Below, one piece after another: positions 27,283 to 37,144 of a stretch of 64,000 nucleotides of DNA. The notes under the pieces were generated by a model. That model searched no databases. It saw only the letters and a list, made by a program, of their open reading frames with translations, and had not been told where the DNA came from. Numbering within the stretch: the stretch's first letter is position 1; the number at the start of each line of letters is the position of its first letter. Origin of the DNA: Spirodela intermedia (taxonomy: Eukaryota > Streptophyta > Magnoliopsida > Alismatales > Araceae). The stretch covers positions 8,711,878 through 8,775,877 of the forward strand of contig LR746264.1 in assembly GCA_902729315.2 (NCBI GenBank), read 5' to 3'. A program made the position numbers and the translations under genes.

Positions 27283-27764
27283 TTGAGCTTGGTGTTGGGT
27301 AAAGGATGCCGTGGCCTTGTAGACTTGTTTTTCTTCTTCAATTTTATTCACTGAGTTCAACTTTTCTCAGATCTATTTCAGCTGCAGATCTGAATTTTTC
27401 CGAACCTCTAAGCTTTGCAAACTTAAACAGCAGTTTTTTGCGAAATTTAACTAGTCTGACCATCTGCCTTTCGTCAGTTTATTTCTTAGATATATTATTC
27501 CAGTGCATTAACTCCATGCCTCAACAGTCTCTGATGATCATTGCGAATTAAACGATTGTCTTCCATGATACGCCAGTGATCCTAGAAGCATTGGGTTTTA
27601 TTTTCCCTTTATAAAGAGTGCGGCCTTTTTATCTTTCCTTAATGGCCATTATTTTAACTACTGCCATGCTTGCTGATTGGGGAATTTTCTATGCCAGGCA
27701 ACGTGTAAACGGAAGCAACTGTTCTTCGGCTTGACTGGATTGCAGATCATTCAGAGATATCCAA

Positions 27765-27788
27765 TAAAATCATAACGTTATGATTTTA
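27765..27788. repeat. 24 bp perfect palindrome
   Basis: The sequence reads TAAAATCATAAC followed immediately by its exact reverse complement, with no spacer (centre between 27776 and 27777). It lies between the unassigned exon-like fragments and the 3' end of the PNGase A-type gene. Confidence 0.9.
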
Positions 27789-27959
27789 CGGGAAATGGGG
27801 AGCCACGAGTATTAGCACTTGAGAGCCAATATCCACTCCAAATCGTTTCTAGAGGACAAATACTTAGATGCACCGTAATCATAAGGGTATGAAACAACAG
27901 ATCATAGAAAAATCATATGCTTTGAACTATATAAGCATGCTACGTTTTGGCTGAACCCA

Positions 27960-28100
27960 ATTTCATCATTTCCAGTAATTTGTTATATTTTCAGAAGACG
28001 AAGGCAACAGCTATTCATGTTGACTTACCATTGCGGCCACAGTCCTCTTCATCATTGCCCGACCCCATTCATTTGAGATCAGCTTCCGGCCTGCAGGTTG
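27960..28100 (+). other. Exon-like open stretch of unknown affiliation
   Basis: An acceptor-like TTATATTTTCAG at about 27981-27992 is followed by an open frame reading KTKATAIHVDLPLRPQSSSS and then a donor-like CTGCAG/GTTGAT at about 28097-28101. The segment is less AT-rich than its surroundings. It could be an exon of the unrecognised locus starting near 25.5 kb. No homologue is recognised and the frame is short, so this is weak evidence. Confidence 0.2.
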
Positions 28101-28434
28101 ATGGATATCCGAGTACAGAGTTATCACCCATTTAATCAAATATATCTCGAGTTTTCAAAGTTGAAGATGTTATTGGAAGCTTATGAATATCAATATTATT
28201 CAGCTAGACCGATTGGGAAGCGCAAGAACAGAGCACATGAATACCAACAAGGAAGAAATTTATACACCAACCAAAAATACTGTCTTCGGTCGCCTAGCTT
28301 ACATAAACAGCCGCTGCGGAAGAGTACGATAGTCACCAGCCATGGAGTTGAACCAACCATGGGCTTGTTATTTTCACAGATTCCCAGCAACCCAGAGCTC
28401 CACGTACCGCTGCGCATCCAGGAGGTGCAGACTA

Positions 28435-30378
28435 CTACGCAAAATGGCAATCCGTGGAGCTCTGATCCCTCAAGAGGTTGCCACCTTCGGCGTTCACGAT
28501 CCGGATGTAGCAGATGCCATTGTCATTGTGCTTGTAGGTCTGCTGGCTGCTCGCAGAGCCGGACAGGACAGAGTGATTCTTGTATTCCATCCACCCTTGG
28601 GAGTTCTGGCTGTGCGCGAAGGAATTGAGGAAGATGGTGCTCCCTACTGTGAGTGCGCCCTTCTCGTACATCGTGTGGGAGACGTTTGTTCTTAAGTAGG
28701 TTCCCTGCTGACCGGGCCCGGCGGCGGTGTAGACGGTGATGGGGTACTTGGCCTTGTGGTAGAGCCTGGCGAGGATCACGTTCGGGGCGTCTTCGATCCT
28801 CATGTCCGTCTTGAACTTGGCTTTGGAGTAGACCTCCTTGGTGTTCCCGTTGTTCTCGATGGAGATGGAGCTCCTGAACTTGTACTGCTGGTCCAGGAAG
28901 TAGGTGAGGTTCCCCAGGGAGGACCTCACCCAGCCCTCGAAGTGCGCCACCCTCTCGGCCTCGAGCTTGAACTGTCCGTCCAGGTTCTGGGACTTGTTGC
29001 TGTAGTTGATAGAGACCGGCGGCGCCTGGTGCTTGAGGAAGTGCGCAGAGACAGAGTTTGACTGCGGGTCCAGCCAGAGGTGGAGGTTAGCGCCGACGAG
29101 CCAGAAAGGTATGCCGTAGCTGACGCCGAGCCCCACCCGATGGGTGTTCCCGTTGAGGAGGATCCCCAGGAAGGGCGTCACGTCGAGGCTGTACGAAGGG
29201 AGGTCGAACGCCCCGATGGCCACCACCGGCGCCCACAGCAGGGGATTGAACCCGCCGGTGAACACCACTGGGAACGGCACGACGGAGCCGGCGTAGAGCC
29301 CGTCGATCGTGGCGTACACCTCCCGGAAGGCGCCGTTGCCCCTGCGCGGAGTGATGCGGTTCTGGTCGATGTAGTAGCTGGGGGGGTTAGAGTACCAGAA
29401 CTCGTCGTCCCCATGGGCGGAGGCGTAGATCTCCAGAACCGCCCGGTAGGCGTGCTTGGGGATCTGGACGTTCCCCGTGCGGGCGTCCGCCTCCCTCTGG
29501 ATCCGGAACCAGAAGCCCTCGTTGCTCCCCTTGTCGTGAGAGACAGGGAGGATCAGATCCGCCGGCTTGCTCACCAGAAGGTCGAGCCTCTCCTGGTTCA
29601 GGCTCCCCGTGCCGAATTGCTCGATCAGAAGAGGAGGGAGACGCGGCGGCGCCTCCAGGAGGGATCTGGACCTGGGAGGGGCCTGGTCTCCCCCTTCCTG
29701 GTAGAAGTGGAGGGTCAGATTGAGGTGGTAGATGCCCGTGTAGACGTCGTCCACGATATTCTCCAGCATGACCCATACGTGCCGGAGCTTGGGCAAGGTG
29801 TCGCGGCGCCGCCGGGCGCCGCCGCCACGACAGGCCTGGTGGCGCTCTCGGGTGACCAGCAGAGAGGAGTAGCGGGTCACGTCTTTCCGGACCGTCCAGA
29901 AGACCCCCGCCGGGGTGGGCTCGGCGGTGCTGGTCCGCAGGACCTCCACGCTGTCGATCCATACCCCGGAGATCCGGTCGTACTGCTCCCCCGTGCAGGA
30001 GGCGGACATCTCCAGCACGGCGCGGTTCCACTGGCAGTTCTCCGGCGCGGAGAAGTTGCTGTAAGCCGGCGGGGACCCGTACGTGTGCGCGAAGTCCTGT
30101 TCGAGCAGTTGGACGGAGCACGCAGGGACCTCGTTGGGCAGCACTGGTGGATTGGTCGGGTCGATGTACTCCTGTGGCTCCTGGGGCTGGCCTCCCCGGT
30201 AGGAGCTCGAGAGAGCCCCCCCGCGAAGGGTATAGCGGTCAGGGAGATTCGCCCTCGCCTGCGAGGCAACGCAGAGCAGCAGCACAGCCACCGCCACCAC
30301 CGGTGGCGGCGTGGAGAAGGTCGACGCCGGCCATGGTCGATATAGTGATGGGACGAAGCGGGGGCGGCGGACTTTCAT
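28435..30378 (-). CDS. Peptide-N4-(N-acetyl-beta-glucosaminyl)asparagine amidase A (PNGase A-like), intronless, 647 aa
   Basis: PNGase A-type enzymes hydrolyse the glycosylamine bond of Asn-linked glycans, including those with alpha-1,3 core fucose, in acidic compartments such as the apoplast or vacuole. One uninterrupted frame starts at ATG 30378, the only in-frame Met before the signal sequence. Residues 1-25 are basic/proline-rich, 26-38 are hydrophobic (VVAVAVLLLC), and cleavage is plausible after an ARA near residue 43. The family domain fills most of the rest, with typical blocks ENCQWNRAVLEMSASC, GEQYDRISGVWI, TGIYHLNLTLHFY, YRAVLEIYASAHGDDEFWY and an NPLLWAPV segment. Several N-X-S/T sequons (NFS, NLT, NYS, NVS, NHS) fit a secreted protein. 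The frame is very GC-rich. Family assignment is firm; substrate and compartment are inferred. Confidence 0.93.
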   Translation of the reverse strand: MKVRRPRFVPSLYRPWPASTFSTPPPVVAVAVLLLCVASQARANLPDRYTLRGGALSSSYRGGQPQEPQEYIDPTNPPVLPNEVPACSVQLLEQDFAHTYGSPPAYSNFSAPENCQWNRAVLEMSASCTGEQYDRISGVWIDSVEVLRTSTAEPTPAGVFWTVRKDVTRYSSLLVTRERHQACRGGGARRRRDTLPKLRHVWVMLENIVDDVYTGIYHLNLTLHFYQEGGDQAPPRSRSLLEAPPRLPPLLIEQFGTGSLNQERLDLLVSKPADLILPVSHDKGSNEGFWFRIQREADARTGNVQIPKHAYRAVLEIYASAHGDDEFWYSNPPSYYIDQNRITPRRGNGAFREVYATIDGLYAGSVVPFPVVFTGGFNPLLWAPVVAIGAFDLPSYSLDVTPFLGILLNGNTHRVGLGVSYGIPFWLVGANLHLWLDPQSNSVSAHFLKHQAPPVSINYSNKSQNLDGQFKLEAERVAHFEGWVRSSLGNLTYFLDQQYKFRSSISIENNGNTKEVYSKAKFKTDMRIEDAPNVILARLYHKAKYPITVYTAAGPGQQGTYLRTNVSHTMYEKGALTVGSTIFLNSFAHSQNSQGWMEYKNHSVLSGSASSQQTYKHNDNGICYIRIVNAEGGNLLRDQSSTDCHFA

Positions 30379-30429
30379 CTCTCCAGCTCTCTACGCCCAG
30401 TTGGGCCAACAGGTCTGGAACCCCCGGCC

Positions 30430-30436
30430 TTATATA
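30430..30436 (-). promoter_or_regulatory. TATA box of the PNGase A-like gene
   Basis: The minus strand reads TATATAA about 52 bp upstream of the ATG at 30378, in an otherwise GC-rich leader. Transcription starting about 30 bp downstream would give a short 5' UTR of about 20-25 nt. The site lies in the 560 bp gap behind the VAPYRIN-type gene, which is read in the same direction. Confidence 0.6.
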
Positions 30437-30939
30437 CCATGTGGCGGCGGCACCATCTCCCTCCGGGTTGCCGCCGGGGGGAAGCCTCGCGCTGCTGTAC
30501 CCATTATTCAGGGCAGAAAGAGGTCCGCCAGAGCTTCCAAGCCAACGGAGCGGGTCCTGTAGTGGAGACAGAACGGAGGCGATCAAATCTTACGAGTCGA
30601 GGAAGATTCTTGGCAACTTCCATGTGGGCTAAAAGCTCCCGGCTAAAGGTTTGCTGCGGTACTGATAATTGGGGTCGAGGAATCTTCTTCCTCGCTGAGG
30701 TGGGAAATAACTGAATATTATCCAAATTATGCGAAGTTTCCTTGGAATTTTTTATGTGGTCTAAATGTTTATTTCTCGTGAATTTCAACTAATAGAAACT
30801 ATATATAAACGGGAAGGGTTTGTTCTGCCGCCAGACCGGCTTTCGTTTAAGAGGGAAGCCCGTTAAAGAAGCGTTCTTTCAGGATCTCCAGCCATGGCGA
30901 ATGTCAAGCCCAACCTTTATATGAGGACACCCCCCGCCT

Positions 30940-31734
30940 TCAATGGTGAGATATTGGAGAGAGGGATGAAGACGAGGAGGCGGCGCTGGAAGAGGCGGCG
31001 CCTCTGCTGAGGAGGAGCTGGGAGACAGCATCGTACCCCATGGACTTGGCCATATAGAGGGGCGTCGCCCCCCTGCGGCTCTTGGCGTTCACGTTCGCCC
31101 CCAGGTCGAGCAGCGCCGCCACAGTGTCCAGACACCCGCCCTCCACCGCCAGGTGCAGTGGAGTGTGGCCCTCCACGTCCTGGCCCTCGAGCTCCGCCCC
31201 GAACTCCACCAGCAGGCGCACGACGTCGCGGTGGCCCTTCACAGCGGCCGAGTGGAGGCCCGTCATGCCGTACTGATCGCACCCATTGGCGCCCACGCCC
31301 TTCCTCAGCAGCGACTCCAGGCGGCGGAGATCTCCTCTCCTCGCTGCCGTCAGCACCATCTCTCCCCGCTCGAGCACTTCCACTACCTCTCGCTGCAGAA
31401 GAAGAAGAAGATGTCATATTCCTCAGTCATTCTCGGAGATCCGCTCGGAGTTCATGCGGCAGGGATGGTGAGCCCTTAAGGGCGACGGCCAGAGTCGGTC
31501 CACTTCCAGCGGGCAAGGAAGAGAAGCAACAACCCCGAACACATTGCCTCCTTTCTTCAATAGAAACATGGAAAGAAATTCGGTAGGGTCTAAAAGATCA
31601 CCATATTATGGGCATAAACTATAGCGTCGTAGCCGTCTTCTGCACGATATTTTATCAAAGATGGACTGAAAGTAACATCCTTCTTGGGGCTTAGGTAATA
31701 GCCCCAGCTACGTGCTGAGAGCGAGGGAGGACTG

Positions 31735-31778
<44 letters not shown>

Positions 31779-33205
31779 GTATGCCTCTCTCTCTAGCGTC
31801 GATAACGTTATAGAGGTGTACCTCCCCGTGTTTAAGACGCCTCTCACCGTTTTGTTAGTACTATCAACTGTTGTTCATTCCCATTAGCAGTGGTACTCAT
31901 TGTTGCCGTTGGAGACGAGCTTCCCCGAGGTTACTGCTGACTGAGGTCAACCGGTGACGGCCGACGGTGGCTGTAGGTTGGAAGCATCGGAAGGCGGGCA
32001 CCGGCGCTCACGGGCTCGTGTCCCCGAGCGCCGTACCGTCGCTTTCGCTTCGCCTGTATAGAGTTAACCTAGGCTTCTGGCAAGACTCGATCTTCGCCAA
32101 TTGTTTACTTCCAGAGAGAGAGTGAGAGAGAGAGGAGGGGGGAAGCATGGGGTTTCGTTGGATGACTTACATGCCCCTTATCACGAGCCACGTCGAGAGC
32201 AGAGCGACCCCTGTTGGTGACAAGGGAAGGGTCCGCCCCCATGTGGAGCAGCAGCGCCACCATTTCGTGGTCGCCACCGGCGGCGGCCCGATGCAGCGCC
32301 GTCCTGCCGTCGTTGCTCTGCGCGTTCTTGTCGACGCCCCGCTCGAGTAGTGTCCTGACGCACTTGATGTATCCCTTGCTGGTAGCCAAGTGCAACGGCG
32401 TCCGCCCGTCTCCATCCCTCCGATCCAGTTCAGCGATGCCCGCCTCTTCGATCAGCCGGACGAGCGCGTCGTGGCTGCCGGAAGCCGCGGCGGAGTGAGC
32501 GGGCGTCCACCCTTTGGACGAGGACGCCGCCACTGCCGTCGCTGCTTTACCGCTTACTTTCTGGGCGGTGTTCGTCACGGGCGGCGGCGGCTGTGTGGAG
32601 GAGATCAACCCCGATGATTTTAGTTTGGGGGGCTTCAACCCCCCCTCCACGAGTAACTCGAGCACGGCCTGATCGACGCACGTCGAGGCGGACCGGAAGA
32701 GACTCGCCGAGTCCGCGGATCCGAGCTCGGCGACGAGAGACTTCTGGCGGCGGACGATATGCCTGACAGCGTCAGCATCCCCATCCGAGACGGCTTGCCG
32801 GAGGAGGAAGACCCCCCCGTATGTAACCTTCAGTCTCGTGTCGTGGGTGACGAGGTGGGGCCTCGCGACGAACCAGGCATTAATGGAGTCGGAGCTGCCG
32901 GCGAGCTCTTCTTCTTCTTCGACGGCAGCCGCCTTGACGAGGAAGCGGTCGGAGCCGGGCCGGGGGAAGGGAGAAGGGAGCTGCGACTGGGGCTTGAGGA
33001 TGACCTGGAAGGACGCAGCGGCGAGGGGCGCCAGTAGCCCGTTGGGGGGGTTGACGAGGAACTTGTGCGGGGAGGAGGTCTGGACCTTGAAGGCGACCTG
33101 CGCGTTGGGATGGAGGGACTTTATGTGCACGGTGGCTCGGCACTTGACCCCCAGCTGGAAGTCTATGAGAACCTCCTGCTCCGCCACTTCCACGATCTTC
33201 TCCAT
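30940..33205 (-). CDS. VPY-like: VAPYRIN-type protein: MSP domain plus ankyrin repeats, 2 exons, 495 aa
   Basis: VAPYRIN proteins combine an N-terminal MSP (VAP-like) domain with C-terminal ankyrin repeats and act in vesicle trafficking needed for intracellular accommodation of arbuscular mycorrhizal fungi and rhizobia. Exon 1 is 33205-32171 and exon 2 is 31392-30940. The junction CAT/GTAAGT to CTGCAG/CGA keeps phase 0 and joins DVARDKGH to REVVEVLERG, the expected place inside an ankyrin array. Residues 1 to about 100 are MSP-like (IDFQLGVKCRATVHIKS, FLVNPPNGLLAP). A Ser/Pro-rich linker precedes repeats starting near residue 232 (GWTPAHSAAASGSHDALVRL; GRTPLHLAT; GRTALHRAA; MTGLHSAAVKGH; HTPLHLAVEGG). 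A Ser-rich tail ends the protein. The array looks shorter than in classical VAPYRIN, so it may be the VAPYRIN-like paralogue. The 778 bp intron has two GA tracts (31739-31769 and near 32115-32135). Confidence 0.88.
31739..31777. repeat. (GA)n microsatellite followed by a G run, in the VAPYRIN-type intron
   Basis: About 15 GA units run directly into nine G. It is one of many GA/CT tracts in the window and lies wholly inside the intron. Confidence 0.9.
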
Positions 33206-34605
33206 CTCAGGCGGCGGCAAGGAGACGCCGACAACCCCACTGGTCTTTCAAGAGAGAGAGAGAAGAGAGAGAAAACATTTGAGGCCTGAGGGTTCAGGCG
33301 GCCGAACGCGCAGAAGATAAGAAGAGAGAGATAGAGGAGCGGAAACCCTCGCACCCCCCCATGGTGATTTCGACGGCACAGTCGAGACTTACCAAGGTCT
33401 GCACTCCGCATGAAACAGAGGCAGGATCTACAGCCAAAAAAGCACAAAACAGCAGCAAATCTGAAATCCGAAAGCAGTAAACATACCCATTAACTGTCGC
33501 TCGAGCTAAACAAGGGCGGCGCACGTGAGATGTATTTTCTGGAAATTAGACAAGGTTTGGACTATGCTTATCATGGAAATTAAAGCCCGAGGGCAAAGAT
33601 TCCGCACTCATCCTTGGGCGGCTCCCACGAGGACCACCGATCGACCACCACTTGCACCAGAGGCCCCCTCGTGACCGCCCGCCCCCACATCCTCTCTGTG
33701 CTCCGGCCCTGGCTTGGAGAACTCCGTGACCAGACACGTGCGCTCCGGCACGTGTCCCATTGACTCTAACCTTGACCTCCGTGGGCGAACACACGTGTGA
33801 CTTCCAACTGTTAGAACAGCGCTCATTGACTCCAGTGAGCATTAGTTTTTTAATACTGCAATACGTGCACTATTTAATGGCGAGGTGGCGGAGGCCCCAA
33901 GCCCCTACCAGGTCGGTGGCTCGAAAATGGCCCCGGCCGGGTCCAGGCCTCCGCGAAAGTGGTCCGACCCCGCGGGGCCGGTCGATTCTTAATTAGGCTC
34001 GTAAGCTAGTTCACGTGGTCCACTGCGTATTTGATTAAACATGACGTCCACATGGTTCGGACGAGCCGCCAATCGTCGCCAGCTGCGCGGAAAGCGACGG
34101 CGGGCGAACCCCAGAAGCTCGCCGGAGAACCTCGCTGGAGGCCGGGACGGCAACGACGACGACGAAGAAGATCGCTGGTCAGCTTCGTCGCCCTGAGTCG
34201 CCGCCGAGTCCCCGGTTCCTTCGTCGCTCGGTCTTCCGCCGTGGATCGCTAGGCCGGCGGCCCGATGAAGAGTTTGACCATTGAACGCAGTCTTGGACTC
34301 CCACGTGTCGGCCAGAACTTGCAGATCGGAGAGGGCCTCGGCTGAATTGTGACGCGTTGATTCAAAAAAAAATTATATCTTGCTGTTCGTTCCGACGAAT
34401 GATCTCGGAGGCAGGCTGGGAAGGCAAAAGAGGGTTCTTGGGGGAAAAAGGAACCCGCCTTTTCTGTTCCTCCTCCCCATTTCACCGCCAACCGACCTCG
34501 GAGTTGCGAGTTCTCACCACAAATTAGAGGCCCGAGGCTATTTCCTCCCTTGCCCTTGCCTTGCCCTTCCCTTCTCTGCCGCCGTCGCCGTCGTCTTCTC
34601 CCCCC
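33206..34605. promoter_or_regulatory. Divergent promoter region between the VAPYRIN-type and glutaredoxin-like genes
   Basis: 1.4 kb separates two genes read away from each other. Next to the VAPYRIN-type ATG is a GA/CT-rich leader (33248-33275). An ACGTG cluster lies at 33733-33756 and 33790-33797, with more ACGTG cores near 34013 and 34303. W-box cores (TTGAC) lie at 33760-33764, near 33772 and near 33826. Some minus-strand frames are open at 33546-33842, but they match no family I know and probably reflect GC bias. Confidence 0.5.
33733..33756. promoter_or_regulatory. Inverted ACGTG (ABRE/G-box) pair
   Basis: GACACGTGC and its exact reverse complement GCACGTGTC are separated by 6 bp. Each arm holds a CACGTG G-box/ABRE core, the binding site of bZIP and bHLH factors. 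A further ACACGTGT palindrome lies at 33790-33797 and W-box cores (TTGAC) are interspersed. The position fits a shared upstream region for either flanking gene. Confidence 0.6.
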
Positions 34606-35331
34606 ATGTGGCCGCCGTGGGGAGGAATCCCTCGCGGAAGCGCCGCCGTGTCGACCTCGCCGTTGCACCCATCCTTCTCCTTCTCCTACTCCTTCAAGGA
34701 CATCCCGGCCCTCCTCGAGGACGAGGCGCCGCCGGATCCGGTGGCGCCGCCCGCTTCCCTGAAGAAGTCCCCCTCCGTCTTCCACCGCGTCCGGTCGGCG
34801 TCCTCCGCCCTCCGCATCTGGCGATCGGTCCCCTCCCCCCACGCTGCCCTCCACCAGGACCCCGTCGCCGCCGGCGAGAAGCGAATCGTCGTCTACTTCA
34901 CCAGCCTGCGCGTGATCCGCAAGACCTTCGAGGACTGCCGCGCCGTCCGCTCGATCCTTCGGGGATTCCGCGTGGCTGTGGACGAGCGGGATCTATCCAT
35001 GGACTCGGGCTTCCTGAACGAGCTCAAGGGGATCCTCGGCCAGAAGCAGCTCGCCCTTCCCAGGGTCTTCATTGGCGGGCGGTACATGGGCGGCGCCGAG
35101 GAGATCCGGCAGCTCCACGAGTCCGGCGAGCTCAAGAAATACGTCGAGGGGGTGCCGCCGGCGGAGCCCGGCGTCTGCGACTGCTGCGGGGGATTCCGGT
35201 TCGTGCTCTGCGAGAATTGCAGCGGCAGCCACAAGTACTACAGCGAGAAGGGCGGATTTCGCTGCTGTACGCTCTGCAATGAGAACGGCCTGGTTAGATG
35301 CCCCGCTTGCTGCCGCTCCGACGTCGTCTGA
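34606..35331 (+). CDS. Glutaredoxin-domain, cysteine-rich protein (At5g39865/GRXCR type), 241 aa, intronless
   Basis: Plant proteins of this type carry a glutaredoxin-like fold and a C-terminal zinc-ribbon-like cysteine cluster; their function is poorly defined. The start at 34606 (MWPPWGG) fits the usual beginning of the family; the open frame extends upstream but has no ATG. Residues 15-35 hold the common FSFSYSFKDIPALLED block. The glutaredoxin-like part (about 92-190) has VVYFTSLRVIRKTFEDCRAV, VDERDLSMDSGFLNEL and LPRVFIGGRYMGGAEEI. The position of the redox CxxC is occupied by SLRVI, as is usual here, so thiol-disulfide activity is unlikely. The tail has four Cys pairs (CDCC, CENC, CCTLC, CPACC). 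It is divergently arranged with the VAPYRIN-type gene. Confidence 0.9.
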   Translation: MWPPWGGIPRGSAAVSTSPLHPSFSFSYSFKDIPALLEDEAPPDPVAPPASLKKSPSVFHRVRSASSALRIWRSVPSPHAALHQDPVAAGEKRIVVYFTSLRVIRKTFEDCRAVRSILRGFRVAVDERDLSMDSGFLNELKGILGQKQLALPRVFIGGRYMGGAEEIRQLHESGELKKYVEGVPPAEPGVCDCCGGFRFVLCENCSGSHKYYSEKGGFRCCTLCNENGLVRCPACCRSDVV

Positions 35332-37144
35332 GCTCGCCCCTCCGGCGATTGGTTCCGGCGATCTCCAGCGGAAGGGAATCGGTGCACCTCTCCTCTGGAT
35401 TTCTGCCAGGTTCGGTCCTCTCGTGTCATTAGAAATTAACTTCCTTCCCCCGACGACGGTATAAAGTTTGGGTGCTTCGACGATTTCCCCAATGTTTTTG
35501 ACCCTCGCGGCAGCGGAAGCCTGGTGGCGCCGCCCCCTCGCCGCCGGAGGCGCCAGGATAACAGTTCCTGATAGATTTCTGTACAATCCAAAGGAAAGGG
35601 TCCTCCCATTAACAGGTAGATTTGTACCAGATATTGCATTTCCCCCTTAATTTATCGTCGAGATTGTCCTCCCAACCCTGGTGAATTACTTTTGCTTCGC
35701 TTCCAAGTATGAACGGAAGGGAATGTGGGCACGGCAGCTTTTGCTTCGAACAGCGGCCACCGCGGTGGACCGACGGCCGCCTCCCAAAACTCGTACACCG
35801 GCGATCGGAGGGCGACGAACGAGGCCACATGGGGGCGGTTGGATGGTTCTTGCCTGGCCGGTGACCCACCCACTGCAACCTGCTTTTCTTCTCCGTCACT
35901 TCACCTTCTCTTTCGTCGAGTGGCCCGCCGCCACCACCGCCGCCCTGGTCTCCTCCCTCTCTCTCTATAGGCCAAACCAGACCGAAGAGCAGCTCATTTT
36001 TACAGTACAAGTAATTTATCAAATTCATTTACCCAGTAATTAATTACCATTTAAAAAATTAATGTCGCTGACAGCCAAATGGGTTCTGGGCATGATCATC
36101 AGAGGAGAATTCCTCCCCGAATAGGGAAAAAATTTTCCATTAACATATTTACTTCTATGCATGCCATACCTGACTAGTTACATTATTGCCATCTTCTCGA
36201 CTCGTAAGTACTTGCATGCTCGATAATGTGGAATGAATATTCGCCCATTTTTGCAAGACATGTGTTCTTAAAAATCATTAATATTCATAACAATTACGGA
36301 TGAAATAAACTTCTGTGATGTTGATCTACATAAAATCCACCTTATGCCGTCACATAAAAAAGGCTTTAAAAAATTACTTCTTATGATCGCAATAATTTCT
36401 TGATAATTTCTTATTGGAAATGGCGAAGATATATCATCCATTTTTAGAAAAATGGTAAACTTAATGCGCATCTGTTAGTTTTCTTGATACGCAAAAATAA
36501 TTTATTGGAATATTTATGATTTCAGGTATGTTAAGGGCTTTCTATTTTAGTTATTTACCATATGCGGAAGAATAAATATTACTCATTTTCTAAACAATCG
36601 TGATAATATTACTAACTACGTGATTTTACTGCCGTTATTTTTTTTATGATGAAAAATGGATTAATGGCGGGCTTTTAAAAATGTGTATATATATTACGTG
36701 AATAATTGCAAAAATGTGTATATGTTAGCTTTTTAAAATGCCACTAATTAACACTTACTTATTCTAATAAAAAAATAAATGGGACCAAATGTAGGGAGAA
36801 GAGTAGGCAAGATCAGACGGCCCAATTAAATACAGAATCATGGTATCGGACGGTCCAGAGACGCCGATGCTAATCCAGAATTTAACCCTAATTACATCCA
36901 GGTCCGACTGATCAGGGGGAAAAAGGCACCTTCAGGGGATGTGAAATCCGAAACCGCAATGCTTGGCAGACCCACTTTATTATTGGGCCGGTTCATGCTT
37001 CGCCCAGATTCGAGGTAGTTTCCTAAGAAGGGGAGGGCTCCCGTTGGCTGCCCCCCCCAAATTGCACCGTGAAGAGCAGCTGAAGTAGCGAGTCCTCCGA
37101 AGTGCCCCGCTCCGGCGAGGGTGCGGCAGAGCTCGGGAGCTCTA
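35332..37144. other. Intergenic region between the glutaredoxin-like gene and SAM50
   Basis: The first 700 bp are moderately GC-rich and probably include the 3' UTR of the glutaredoxin-like gene; frames are open on both strands but resemble nothing. From 36050 to 36780 the DNA is strongly AT-rich and without open frames of note. Just before SAM50 (36800-37144) composition rises again, with a leader likely near 37030-37144. No gene is called. Confidence 0.5.

Noticed and set aside
28756-30345. Long plus-strand open frames (28756-29061, 29080-30345) opposite the PNGase A-like gene
   Set aside because: They are antisense shadows of a very GC-rich coding frame; the minus-strand frame matches a known family along its whole length, while these translations resemble nothing.
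34249-35586. Minus-strand frames over the glutaredoxin-like gene (34249-34854, 34993-35586)
   Set aside because: Composition-driven shadows of the plus-strand gene, Arg/Gly-rich with no domain.
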